In this document: one piece after another, positions 1 to 7,499 of the stretch
How the letters are laid out: the number at the start of each line of letters is the position of its first letter
Numbering within the stretch: position 1 is the first letter of the stretch
Origin: JANMEB01 sp041740495
GTDB taxonomy: Bacteria; Planctomycetota; Planctomycetia; Pirellulales; Pirellulaceae
Direction of reading: 5' to 3'
Length of the DNA stretch: 11,601 nucleotides
Assembly (NCBI GenBank): GCA_041740495.1
Contig: JBGSLW010000366.1
Span: 1-11,601 of the forward strand
Notes under the pieces: model-generated
Told to the model about the DNA's origin: nothing
Seen by the model: the letters and a program-made list of their open reading frames with translations, nothing else
Databases searched by the model: none
Translations under genes and position numbers: made by a program

Positions 1-2459
1 CCGCCGCCGAAACCGCCGCCCAAGCTAGGCGCCAACGGAGTTCGCGGGAAAACCAGGTCGCCGACGTTGTAGACGTACGTCACCAGCTCTTCTTGGGCCT
101 GGCTGTTGCTGATGATCCGCATCACTTCGTCCTTCACGACGTAAGTCGAATCATGCTGCTTCAACAGCAATTTCAAGGCCGATCGGAGTCGGATCCCCGA
201 CACTTTGAAGGTGATCGGCGTGTCCGCGGTCAGGTCGGAGTCTTCGTCGACGACGACCGTGATCCCGTGCTCGTCGTAGATTTTCTCAATCACCGAGCTG
301 AAGGGTTCTTCTTCGAAATCCCACTCGCCGATGATGTCGTTCAACTTCGAGAGAATCGCTTCATCGCGCGGGTTAAACGACCAGCGAACGGTCGAGTATT
401 TCTTACGCAAAGCGACTTTCCTTGCCCATTCTTCGGCATCCGGGAACTTCAGCGGGGGCTCGGCGCCGAAGGGCACCAGAGAATTCTCCACATCCAACAG
501 CTGGTCGAAGAAACCGAGTTGACGTGCTCGCCGCAACTCCCACATCCGCACAAAGTTGTATGCGATCGGCAGCTCTTCTTCGATCGAATGAGCCGCCGGC
601 AAGTCGCCGCCCAAGTTCAAGACCTCTTGGGGAATCTCCGCAGCGGCCACGAAGTTCCTCTCGATCATCAGGGCATTGAACCGATTGAGCAATGCCGCAA
701 TCTGCTCTTCTCGCCGCACCATATCGCGGTAAAGCCGTTCCGTCTCGGCGCGGCGGGCTTCGTTCTGACGCACTTGCGCCAACTTCTCTTCGACCTCGAA
801 CTTCCGCGCCGTGGCAGTCGTCAAGGCCTTTTGCAACTGTCCTCGCAACGAAGTTCGAGTCGCCTCGTCCAAAATCGGATCGCGCTCGACAACGTCCAGC
901 ATGTCTTTCAGTCGCGAAACGGCCTGTTCCGGTCCGTCGCTCATTTCGGCTCGCGCGGTTCGCAGCGAATTCTCGACTTCCGCCTTGGCTCGACCCACCG
1001 CCGCCGTAATTCGCTCGCGTTCGGTCTGCAAAAACTCGGTATCCGCAGCTTGCTCCTGGGCCTGCACCGTTTCGTCGGCGGCAGGCTCCTGCGGCTCTTG
1101 GCGCGGCGTGGGCGTACCCAAAACCAAGGTCTCACTGTCGCTGACTCGCCGCGAAGTTGCGGGAGGAGCAACCGGTGCGTCGGCCACAGGCGTCGCGGTT
1201 TCCGTAGCGTTCAGTTCCTCTGTCTGCGGCAAGTCGGCGTTCACCGGCATGCCGCCATCGTCCAACATCTCCTGCAATTCCGAGGCCTCGACGTTGGTCG
1301 GATCGGCCTTCAGGGCCGCGTTGATCAATTGCGCGGCGCCGTCCCGATCGCCCACGGAAAGGGCTTGAGCCGACAAAGCCGTGAGGACCTGCGAAGAATC
1401 ACCGAGCAACCGAGAAACTTCGCGAAGACCTTCCGAGCCCACCGTCGCCAAAGGCATCCCCTGATTGGCTCGAGCGACTTCTAACAGCTTGGGCAGAAAC
1501 GCCATCGATAGGCTGGATTCTTCCGGTGTCAATTCCCACGACGTCGCATACGGCTGACCGTTCATTTCCCCCGAAACTTGCAAACCGGCAACCGGCACGT
1601 CCCCCAATGTCCCCACGATGATGCTGTCTCGATCCGAACGAATCGGCGGCATTTGCACCGGGTAGAACTCGCGGAACGCTGCGGAAGCCTGGACGTCGGT
1701 CGGCCATAACACCGAACCCTGAACTGTGGTGGCCAAACCCGTGCTGGCCTTGGAAATTGCCCCAGCGTCATCGCTGTCGACGAACACATTTCCACCCGTG
1801 TGGTTCGCCAAAGCCGCCAGGAATTCCACATCGCGCTCGGGACCAATCGCGAAACTAGAAACGCTGATCTGTTGACCCACCAGAGGTTGTACCAACTCCG
1901 TAAATCGATCGGCGGGAATCACGCCCCCTCGGCTGATCCCGTCCCCGATGTAGACCAGGTTGTGTGCATATCCATCGCGGCCGGCAAACAGTTGGGGAAC
2001 CTCGAGCAGAAACTTTGCCATATCCGTCGACCCAAGCGGACTGCGAGCCTCTAGCCGGGCACATGCCCGACCGACAGCCTCGTCACCCGCGGCGACAAAT
2101 TGATCGTTGAGCGGCACCAGGTCCAAGTCGACTGCAAAAATGCGAACCCGGTCGTTCGGACCCAGTTGACTCAATGTCTGCTCGACCAATCGGCAGCTGT
2201 CCTCATGGAACAATCCGACTTGCGTCGCGGAAGTATCGACTACCACCACGACGTCGGCGGGCAATCGCTCCGCGGCGTTAGGCTTCAACGACAAACTCAA
2301 AGCAAACGAGGTCCCCTCGTCCGATTTGTACGTCGCCAGCCGACCTTTGTCCTCGCGACTTGTGTCATCGCGATCTGTGTTGTCACTGGCGGCTGCCATC
2401 AGCGGCAGAACCCCCAGGGCCAAGAATCCGGCAGAAAACATTCGAAAACGAGACAACAT
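1..2459 (-). CDS. VWA-domain protein with coiled coil and C-terminal STN/secretin-like domain (partial, C-terminus beyond left edge)
   Basis: An uninterrupted minus-strand frame starts at ATG 2457-2459 and stays open to base 1 (819 codons seen, no stop), so the C-terminus lies outside the window. Residues 1-24 form a signal peptide (MLSRFRMFSAG, hydrophobic core, ending MAAAS), so export is expected. Residues about 68-225 are a von Willebrand factor A domain: MIDAS motif D75-T-S77-A-T79, the second-loop T145 (GSTDM) and D173 (YIGDG) are all present. Residues about 360-399 look like one TPR-type helical pair (LINAALKADPTNVEA). A Pro/Gln/Glu-rich linker (about 405-470) precedes a charged coiled-coil stretch (about 477-607). 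Residues about 705-800 resemble the STN/secretin N-terminal fold common in planctomycete envelope proteins, ending near VTYVYNVGDLV. GGAG lies 10 bases before the ATG. A metal-dependent adhesion or protein-binding role at the cell envelope is inferred; the exact function is unknown. Confidence 0.88.
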   Translation of the reverse strand, partial: MLSRFRMFSAGFLALGVLPLMAAASDNTDRDDTSREDKGRLATYKSDEGTSFALSLSLKPNAAERLPADVVVVVDTSATQVGLFHEDSCRLVEQTLSQLGPNDRVRIFAVDLDLVPLNDQFVAAGDEAVGRACARLEARSPLGSTDMAKFLLEVPQLFAGRDGYAHNLVYIGDGISRGGVIPADRFTELVQPLVGQQISVSSFAIGPERDVEFLAALANHTGGNVFVDSDDAGAISKASTGLATTVQGSVLWPTDVQASAAFREFYPVQMPPIRSDRDSIIVGTLGDVPVAGLQVSGEMNGQPYATSWELTPEESSLSMAFLPKLLEVARANQGMPLATVGSEGLREVSRLLGDSSQVLTALSAQALSVGDRDGAAQLINAALKADPTNVEASELQEMLDDGGMPVNADLPQTEELNATETATPVADAPVAPPATSRRVSDSETLVLGTPTPRQEPQEPAADETVQAQEQAADTEFLQTERERITAAVGRAKAEVENSLRTARAEMSDGPEQAVSRLKDMLDVVERDPILDEATRTSLRGQLQKALTTATARKFEVEEKLAQVRQNEARRAETERLYRDMVRREEQIAALLNRFNALMIERNFVAAAEIPQEVLNLGGDLPAAHSIEEELPIAYNFVRMWELRRARQLGFFDQLLDVENSLVPFGAEPPLKFPDAEEWARKVALRKKYSTVRWSFNPRDEAILSKLNDIIGEWDFEEEPFSSVIEKIYDEHGITVVVDEDSDLTADTPITFKVSGIRLRSALKLLLKQHDSTYVVKDEVMRIISNSQAQEELVTYVYNVGDLVFPRTPLAPSLGGGFGG

Positions 2460-2975
2460 TGCTTTTTAGCTCCGAAGGCAAACATTCCGCCCCAGGCGAT
2501 TCCCGCGATTTCGCAGGTCCCTAAGTCGAAAAATCGACGATTTTGACGTTCCGCAAGGCTATTTTATTTTGACCACCCAATATTTGCTACAGAAAAAGCC
2601 AAGATTACCCAAATTGACATTTTCCGATCCGCAATGCAATTCAATGCACAATCCGTGCCGAACAGGAAGGCTCGTCTCTTATTGGTCGCACGAAAAGCGC
2701 CTCCAGCCTGAATCTGCCGGGGCAACAACCGGCAAAATCAGTGAAATTGAGCCGAAAAACCGGAATATCAGGCAAACCCGATGGTCGCAAACTCGGAAAC
2801 GATGAATTTTCCGATTCCGTTTGGCACTCGCTGGCCGTCCGCCCGTCTCAGTTCTCGCATGCTGCAGAACAACGCAATTGCATGAATTTGGCGTGACTCG
2901 GCCAGGGAGGAATCCCCGAAATTCTCCCCAGTCGTTTTTGAATTGCAGTCGCCCGACCGCCGGAATCCACTCGCA
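2460..2975. other. Gene-free intergenic stretch upstream of the VWA gene
   Basis: About 515 bases without a convincing gene. It separates the start of the VWA gene from the stop of the SGNH hydrolase gene; both are read leftward, so this is the leader/promoter region of the VWA gene and the 3' flank of the hydrolase gene. Base composition is AT-richer than the flanking genes, notably around 2560-2600. On the minus strand an AT-rich TAAAAT-like hexamer near 2560-2565 could be a -10 box, but I could not pair it with a good -35. A short palindrome at 2530-2544 is listed separately. A weak GCCGG/CCGGC hairpin near 2718-2735 has no T-run. Open frames here on the plus strand begin with TTG and have no family resemblance. 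Confidence 0.6.
2525..2547. promoter_or_regulatory. Operator-like palindrome in the VWA gene leader
   Basis: AAAATCG (2530-2536) and CGATTTT (2538-2544) are perfect inverted arms around one central base. The dyad extends imperfectly to GTC (2525-2527) and GAC (2545-2547). It lies about 70 bases upstream of the VWA start codon, where a repressor site could act. Such a short palindrome can arise by chance in AT-rich DNA, so the regulatory role is inferred. Confidence 0.3.
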
Positions 2976-4028
2976 CTATTTCTTACCCGCCATCCCCGCC
3001 GCCAGATAATCGACGACGGTCACGTCGGCGACATGCGCCATCGCCATCTGTTTGAACGCCTCGTGTGCCGGATGCACCAGGTAGGCATCTCGCTCAGCAG
3101 CGCCGGCGAAAGTCAGCAGAAACGCATGGGTAAATCCCTGATTCCGCATTTCGGGGCTAACATCGTATCCCCCTTCGATCGCCAGCACCTGCGGGATTTC
3201 CTGCCTCAATTGGCGAAAGCGATCGCACACCTCATTGATCGCGGCTTGCGGCGTCGTCTCCTTGAATTTGACCAGCACGATATGTTGCATCCGCTGGCCG
3301 CCCAAATCCGCTTCGATCGCCGGTAACAGGCAATCCCGCACAAATTCGTTGCCCGCCTGGTTCAAGTGGACTCCATCGGTGGACAAAATCCCCTTGTCCA
3401 GATTGTCCGGATTACGGATCTTGAGTTCGCGGAGAAAGAGACGCCGTAAATCCACAAGTTGGGAGCCGGTGGCTTGGGCGACCTTGCGGCTGACCGCGGC
3501 GTATTCGTCCAGTTTTGTATCGAGCTGATTGCTGCCGTCGGTTTTTTCGCCGATGACGCTGGGGGTGCAAACCAGCACGCGGCCGCCGGCTTTCTGGATC
3601 TTGCCGATGATTTCGGCGAGCCCCACCTCGAACTCGTCGATCGGCGTTCCCTTGCCTTGCAGGGAATGCCAGACGTCGTTGATCCCGATATAAATCACCA
3701 CAGTCGCCGGGCAGTGCGCCAGGACGTCACGATCCAGCCGTTGTTGCAAGTCGGGGACGCGGTTGCCGCTGATCCCCTTGCCGATCACCTTGATCTCCGT
3801 GTTCGGATGGCGTTGATGTAGCGACTCGGCGAGCTGCGACACGTAACCGGAAGGACTCGCGGCCCCAGCCTCGGTAATCGAATCCCCCAAGCACACGATG
3901 GTTCGTTGGATGGCGGCCTTCGCTTCCCCGGCTTCGCCACGATCTTGACCGTGAATGGGAAGTCCGGCGAACAATCCAACGGTTGCAAACATCCCCAAGC
4001 CAACTCGACAAAACCTGTATTGGATCAT
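2976..4028 (-). CDS. Exported SGNH/GDSL hydrolase fused to a C-terminal Dabb (stress-responsive A/B barrel) domain
   Basis: 350 residues starting at ATG 4026-4028, chosen because GGAGAGAAGG sits just upstream and because this start gives a clean signal peptide (residues 1-27, MIQYRFCRVGLG..., ending IHGQ). The frame stays open for 62 more codons upstream, but those residues are Arg/Pro-rich and unlike a secreted protein. Residues about 42-240 are an SGNH hydrolase: block I GDS with nucleophile S50, block II GISGN (G85-N89), block III GIND with N117, and block V D218-G-V-H221, giving the complete Ser-His-Asp set. This class hydrolyses ester bonds (acyl or acetyl groups on lipids or carbohydrates); the substrate cannot be read from sequence. 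Residues 247-350 match the Dabb fold (MQHIVLVKFK..., GYDVS, F.L.F, HPAHEAF). The fusion is unusual. It is probably monocistronic: 516 bases separate it from the VWA gene downstream. Confidence 0.9.
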   Translation of the reverse strand: MIQYRFCRVGLGMFATVGLFAGLPIHGQDRGEAGEAKAAIQRTIVCLGDSITEAGAASPSGYVSQLAESLHQRHPNTEIKVIGKGISGNRVPDLQQRLDRDVLAHCPATVVIYIGINDVWHSLQGKGTPIDEFEVGLAEIIGKIQKAGGRVLVCTPSVIGEKTDGSNQLDTKLDEYAAVSRKVAQATGSQLVDLRRLFLRELKIRNPDNLDKGILSTDGVHLNQAGNEFVRDCLLPAIEADLGGQRMQHIVLVKFKETTPQAAINEVCDRFRQLRQEIPQVLAIEGGYDVSPEMRNQGFTHAFLLTFAGAAERDAYLVHPAHEAFKQMAMAHVADVTVVDYLAAGMAGKK

Positions 4029-4271
4029 GGCGCCTTCTCTCCGACTGATTTCACTCCGGCCCCGACCTGAGCCGCGAATCGCAGTCTCCGCGCCGGGCAA
4101 ACACGATGCTCCAGAGCCTACCACGAAACGGTTCGTCCGCGGAGGAGGCGCTGCGCGTGCCGCTTGCCTAAAAACGCAGCGGACCGTATCTTGACGGGTG
4201 ATCGAAGCGACCAATCGACTGCGCGTTTTCGCGGCGGTCGGGCCTGGTCACATCCCTTCGAAATCCCCGTG

Positions 4272-4345
4272 GGGCGTTTAGCTCAGTTGGTTAGAGCGCC
4301 ATGCTCACACCGTGGAGGCCACTGGTTCGAGTCCAGTAACGCCCA
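4272..4345 (+). tRNA. tRNA-Val (anticodon CAC)
   Basis: A 74-nt cloverleaf folds by eye. The acceptor stem is GGGCGTT (4272-4278) with AACGCCC (4338-4344) and discriminator A4345. The D stem is GCTC/GAGC around AGTTGGTTA. The anticodon stem is CCATG/CGTGG with loop CTCACAC, giving anticodon CAC, which reads the valine codon GUG. The variable loop is AGGCC. The T stem is ACTGG/CCAGT around TTCGAGT. CCA is not encoded. A rho-independent terminator follows at once, and neighbouring genes are on the other strand, so it is a single-gene transcript. No attachment-site duplicate or integrase was seen next to it. Confidence 0.97.
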
Positions 4346-4349
4346 CTGG

Positions 4350-4394
4350 CCCGCAATTGGCTGCAGATGCACGCGGCTTGTTGCGGGTTTTTTT
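4350..4394 (+). terminator. Rho-independent terminator of tRNA-Val
   Basis: CCCGCAA (4350-4356) pairs with TTGCGGG (4381-4387) and is followed by seven T residues (4388-4394). The 24-base loop contains further GC-rich sequence. It starts five bases after the end of the tRNA, as expected for tRNA transcription stop. Confidence 0.85.
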
Positions 4395-4422
4395 GTGGGC
4401 AGAGTTGCTCGGAGACTTGGAA

Positions 4423-4442
4423 GTTCCGGGTGACCCGGGAAC
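4423..4442 (-). other. Inverted repeat beyond the arylsulfatase remnant
   Basis: GTTCCGGGT (4423-4431) faces ACCCGGGAAC (4433-4442): near-perfect arms with one unpaired base. It lies about 35 bases past the remnant's stop codon in its reading direction and has no T-run, so it could be a factor-dependent transcript end or chance. Confidence 0.3.
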
Positions 4443-4475
4443 CAACGGAACAAGGGCCGGCGTCCCGAGGCTGCG

Positions 4476-4654
4476 TTATTTCTTGTTCAAATCGAACACA
4501 AACTTATCCATCGAGCCGGTAAACGCAATGATGCTCTTGTCCTTGAAGGCAGTGTCGAGAGCATGCTCATCTGCCCCTACCCGCAGTCATCGATCAGGAC
4601 GAGCAGAATATTCTGCGGATCGTTCCGTCCCGGATTGCTTGGGATCTTGAGCAT
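4476..4654 (-). pseudogene. Arylsulfatase relic with the catalytic middle deleted
   Basis: Two pieces of one sulfatase gene sit side by side. Piece 1 (4654-4577) starts at ATG with GGAGG ten bases upstream and encodes 25 residues, MLKIPSNPGRNDPQNILLVL then IDDCG, before TAG. This is the sulfatase N-terminus (typical NPNILLIMIDDxGFG), keeping the metal-binding Asp pair D22-D23. Piece 2 (4574-4476) is in another frame and reads ADEHALDTAFKDKSIIAF followed by TGSMDKFVFDLNKK and TAA; this matches the usual C-terminal end of bacterial arylsulfatases (FTGxIxKVxFxL). Everything between is gone, including the CxPxR formylglycine site and most metal ligands; several hundred codons are expected in an intact copy. 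The start lies 48 bases after the HAD phosphatase stop, so the two were probably one operon. The family call rests on short stretches but at both ends independently. A product, if made, would be a 25-residue peptide without activity. Confidence 0.75.
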
Positions 4655-4702
4655 CGGCTTGACCGCCTCCGAGTCCTTTTTCCTTTATTGCGATTTGCCG
4701 GA

Positions 4703-5704
4703 TTACTTGGATTGGACCGAGTCTGGCGCCAACACAGTCTTCCAGTCCTGCCGCATGTCGACGACTGTCCATCCGCGTTGGGGCGCATCTGCCAGCGCCT
4801 CGACAAGCTTCCCGCTGCTCTTGGGATTCGCATCGTAGGCGTACTCCCGCTGCGCGTCCGTATGATGCACGATCAACCCGAAGCTCCGGCGCGGATTGTT
4901 GATCGTGGTGTATTCCAACATCGCCTTGTCGCCGTCGCTGTTGCCGAAACAGGCGATTGGACGTCGACCGATAAACTGATGGATTCCTACCGGCTTCCCC
5001 TCTTTGTCGTCGACGAACAAATGGTCCATCGTTTTGACAAGCACCGGGCCGCTGGCACGCAACTCGAACCTGGTGCACGCGGTTGATCCGATGACTTGTT
5101 CGGGCGGAATGCCGTACACCCGATCGCTCCAAACCCGCATGAAATCGGCCCCACCCCCCGAGACGATGTACGTTTGGAATCCGTTGGCCCGCAAATAGGT
5201 CAACACCTCCTGCATCGGCGGATACGTGAGCTGGTCGTAAGGAACGCCAAAGCGCGGATGCCGAGCCGCCGCAAGCCACTTGGTCACCCTGGCATCAAAT
5301 TCGTCCGTCGTCATTCCAGCGTGTGTCCGTCCCACGAGTTGCAGTAACCCGTCATGATGGGCGCCTGCCAGCAGTTTGGCGAAGTCGCCTGCGAGCGCCG
5401 CCTCGACCATCGGGTCCTGTTTCAACTCAGGCTTGGCTGCGACGTCCTCTCGGAGCGTGTCGAGTGCGTACGCCAGTTGGAAGGGAACGGGATTCTCCGG
5501 CCAGAGGGTACCGTCGTTATCGAAAACGGCGAGCCGCTCGGAGGGCGGGACGAAATCGGCGGAACCCTCTTCCATCACCGAATCCACGAACGCGACGATC
5601 GCGCGCTTGGCCGCGGTGTCGTTCCAGGACGGCAGTGGATCCTGAGCCTGCGCCGTCGAAGCGAACAGAAATAAAAGAATCCACGCCGCGTCATATCGAA
5701 ACAT
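4703..5704 (-). CDS. Exported HAD-superfamily phosphatase (phosphoserine phosphatase-like)
   Basis: 333 residues; ATG at 5702-5704 with AGAGG eight bases upstream. Residues 1-20 form a signal peptide (MFRYDAAWILLFLF..., AQA before QD), so the enzyme acts outside the cytoplasm. HAD motifs are all visible: motif I FD62-N-D64-G-T-L, with D62 the expected nucleophile; motif II S182 in IVSGGG; a lysine candidate at K224 or K237; motif IV G254-N-S-D257-G-D259. The helical cap between motifs I and II (about residues 70-170) is of the C1 type seen in phosphoserine phosphatase-like enzymes. Mg2+-dependent phosphate monoester hydrolysis is expected; the substrate is unknown. It lies 66 bases after the LapA-domain gene and 48 bases before the arylsulfatase relic. 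From memory, such HAD proteins often neighbour arylsulfatases, which supports a former shared role in sulfate/phosphate ester use. Confidence 0.88.
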   Translation of the reverse strand: MFRYDAAWILLFLFASTAQAQDPLPSWNDTAAKRAIVAFVDSVMEEGSADFVPPSERLAVFDNDGTLWPENPVPFQLAYALDTLREDVAAKPELKQDPMVEAALAGDFAKLLAGAHHDGLLQLVGRTHAGMTTDEFDARVTKWLAAARHPRFGVPYDQLTYPPMQEVLTYLRANGFQTYIVSGGGADFMRVWSDRVYGIPPEQVIGSTACTRFELRASGPVLVKTMDHLFVDDKEGKPVGIHQFIGRRPIACFGNSDGDKAMLEYTTINNPRRSFGLIVHHTDAQREYAYDANPKSSGKLVEALADAPQRGWTVVDMRQDWKTVLAPDSVQSK

Positions 5705-5770
5705 TCGGTGACCTCTGCAGCCCTGTTTTCAATTCCGAGCCGAGCCGGCCAGGCGGAGACGATTCGAACG

Positions 5771-5998
5771 TCATCCGCTGGTCTTGGGCTTGCTTTGCCG
5801 GAACAAATGCTTCAAGAAATCAAACAACCACGCCCCGGTGATCATCCCCAATATATACGTGGCCACGATCACGATGAATTTGGGAATCTTCAACGACCAG
5901 GACAAAAAGGATACGTCGATCGACTCCAGATTCTGAATCGAGAAGGTCAATATCGCCAGCAAGGCGAGAATTGCCAGGCTGCCCTTGATGTAACGCAT
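5771..5998 (-). CDS. Small membrane protein with LapA (DUF1049) domain
   Basis: 75 residues from ATG 5996-5998, chosen because GGAG lies six bases upstream and because LapA-type proteins start directly with a membrane segment; a start at 6061 would add 21 charged residues without an obvious ribosome site. Two transmembrane segments are clear: residues about 5-21 (GSLAILALLAILTF) and about 39-61 (PKFIVIVATYILGMITGAW). Between them is the family pattern IQNLESIDVSFLSWSLKIP, and a basic tail follows (KHLFRQSKPK). LapA in enterobacteria takes part in regulating lipopolysaccharide assembly; for stand-alone relatives the role is not defined. It sits 73 bases after the TlpA-like gene and 66 bases before the HAD gene, all in one direction, so an operon is plausible. 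Confidence 0.85.
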   Translation of the reverse strand: MRYIKGSLAILALLAILTFSIQNLESIDVSFLSWSLKIPKFIVIVATYILGMITGAWLFDFLKHLFRQSKPKTSG

Positions 5999-6071
5999 TG
6001 GGACTCCGTGTTGATAAGGCCGTTCCCCAATTCTAGGGGCAAATCGGATGAACCGATACAAGCCGGCGCCG

Positions 6072-7400
6072 CTAACGATCGTTGTGGTCCGGAAGGTGTT
6101 CGCGGATCAATCGTTCGAAATTCTCGGCCAATCGCTCGCCGGCCAGGCCGGTCGCCGGGCCCGAAAACCCGGAGTACACCGCGAAGATCTTACCATCGCC
6201 ATCGATGAAGACTGTCGTGGGAAAAGCGCGGAGGCGATCGAGAAACGGGAGTTTGCCGCTCGCCGCTCGCTTGTCCGCCGAACCCGCCAGCAAAATGGGA
6301 TAGGGGACGGCGTGCCGTTCGATGTACCAGCGAACTTGCGCAGCATCTGCGGACAGCTCCCCATTTTGCTCGAATGCTAAACCGATGATTCGCAGTCCCT
6401 TGGCGTGATATTTGTTGTGCAGATCACCGAAAAGTTCCGCGGCGTCGTGGCAGTTGGGGCACCACGAACCGAACAGATGGAGTAGGGTAAGCGGCGTCGA
6501 TGGAGGTTGCTCGAGCCTCGTTGCAGCGCCGTTCAAATCGGGAAACTCCAGGTTCTGCCAGCCCAGGGGATCGACGACGGAAGCCTGTTGAAATCCGTCC
6601 GCCAATTCCGCCTGTTCGTTGCGACTTCCCTGCAATGTATCGTGGTACGTCGACCCCGACCAGAAATCGCCGCGAATTCGTTGGGGGCCGTCCAACTGAA
6701 ACCGCAAGAGAAAGGCATGAGACCCGTCGAACGTCGCCAACCGCAAGCTCCCATCCTGGGCGACTCCGCCAGCGAGGTAACGGTAATCGCCCGTCTCGGT
6801 GAGGATCGTACCCTCCACCGGCGAATGTTCGCCCCGCTGAAACTCGCCGATCGCGGTCCCCGGTTCAAGCGCGAATTGCAGCTCCCAGCGGCCGACGAAT
6901 TCTGCCGCCTCGGCGACCGAGTCTTTTGGATCGGATCGGCTCCGGACCTCCAGCGGCAGGACCGTCGGGTGTGCCGATCCAGGTCGCTTGCACCACTGAC
7001 CATGCGCCGTGGAGCGATCGGGTACGAAGTGCAAGCTCAGCTCGGAATCATAATGGGGGAAGCGGATCCGCAGCTGGGGATCGCGCCAATTCAGGTTGAC
7101 GGGTTCGATCTCGATCAATTCGGAACCGTTGCGGATGGAAGCCCGTTCGATCCGTTCGCCTTCCATCGTTACTTGGAAGTCGAACTCTAAAGGCCCCCCC
7201 GGAGTCTGCAGCGTCGCGACGTAATCTCGCGATTGTGCGGCAATCGTGCTAGCGGCGAACCCGGCCGCTACGGCGATTGCCATGAGTCTCCCGCACGAAC
7301 TGGCGAAGGCATACGAAAAGAAGGGTGACGAATCGGGGCGGGTCCTAGCGGACTTTCGGGCAATGCGCCAGCAGCCTGCAAAACGTGTTAAAGAATTCAT
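6072..7400 (-). CDS. TlpA-like thioredoxin-fold protein with large beta-rich N-terminal region
   Basis: 442 residues from ATG 7398-7400. The start is uncertain: ATG 7281-7283 (residue 40) has GGGAG five bases upstream, but would leave an 18-residue signal without a basic N-terminus; the longer form gives a long Arg-rich n-region before the hydrophobic core LMAIAVAAGFAASTIAA, a style frequent in planctomycetes. Residues about 58-275 are beta-rich without a named domain (repeated WRDPQLRIRF, RWELQFALE, GDYRYLAGG, LRLATFDGSHAFLLRF). Residues about 280-435 are a TlpA/AhpC-TSA thioredoxin domain: redox motif W313-C314-P315-N316-C317, cis-proline segment FP394TTVFID, then GKIFAVYSGF. Such proteins reduce disulfides outside the cytoplasm, for example in cytochrome c maturation or envelope protein repair. 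Read away from the regulator gene across a shared 500-base control region; probably first gene of a run with LapA and HAD genes. Confidence 0.88.
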   Translation of the reverse strand: MNSLTRFAGCWRIARKSARTRPDSSPFFSYAFASSCGRLMAIAVAAGFAASTIAAQSRDYVATLQTPGGPLEFDFQVTMEGERIERASIRNGSELIEIEPVNLNWRDPQLRIRFPHYDSELSLHFVPDRSTAHGQWCKRPGSAHPTVLPLEVRSRSDPKDSVAEAAEFVGRWELQFALEPGTAIGEFQRGEHSPVEGTILTETGDYRYLAGGVAQDGSLRLATFDGSHAFLLRFQLDGPQRIRGDFWSGSTYHDTLQGSRNEQAELADGFQQASVVDPLGWQNLEFPDLNGAATRLEQPPSTPLTLLHLFGSWCPNCHDAAELFGDLHNKYHAKGLRIIGLAFEQNGELSADAAQVRWYIERHAVPYPILLAGSADKRAASGKLPFLDRLRAFPTTVFIDGDGKIFAVYSGFSGPATGLAGERLAENFERLIREHLPDHNDR

Positions 7401-7499
7401 AATGATTTTATCGAAATTAGAAGGCAGGCGCACGATTCTATCCCTAGCAGCCGGAAGGGTTGCAGGGTGGGGATCATGCGACTGCACAGGGGGGATTCG

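Noticed and set aside
93..1484. A 463-codon open frame on the plus strand
   Set aside because: It is antisense to the VWA gene, whose minus-strand product has a signal peptide, a MIDAS site and a recognisable domain order. The plus-strand product is Arg/Gln/His-rich without any family pattern.
2569..2805. Small plus-strand ORF in the gap before the VWA gene
   Set aside because: It begins with TTG, has no ribosome site, and its composition is that of noncoding DNA.
4029..4214. 62-codon N-terminal extension of the SGNH hydrolase
   Set aside because: A ribosome site and signal peptide fit the start at 4028; the extension would bury the signal peptide behind an Arg/Pro-rich stretch.
4272..4345. 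tRNA-Val as a possible integration site of a mobile element
   Set aside because: No direct repeat of the tRNA 3' end, integrase or foreign gene block was seen in the window; the tRNA is followed by its own terminator and ordinary genes.
4587..5279. 230-codon minus-strand frame overlapping the HAD gene
   Set aside because: It is the alternative frame of the HAD phosphatase gene; the HAD frame carries all catalytic motifs and a signal peptide.
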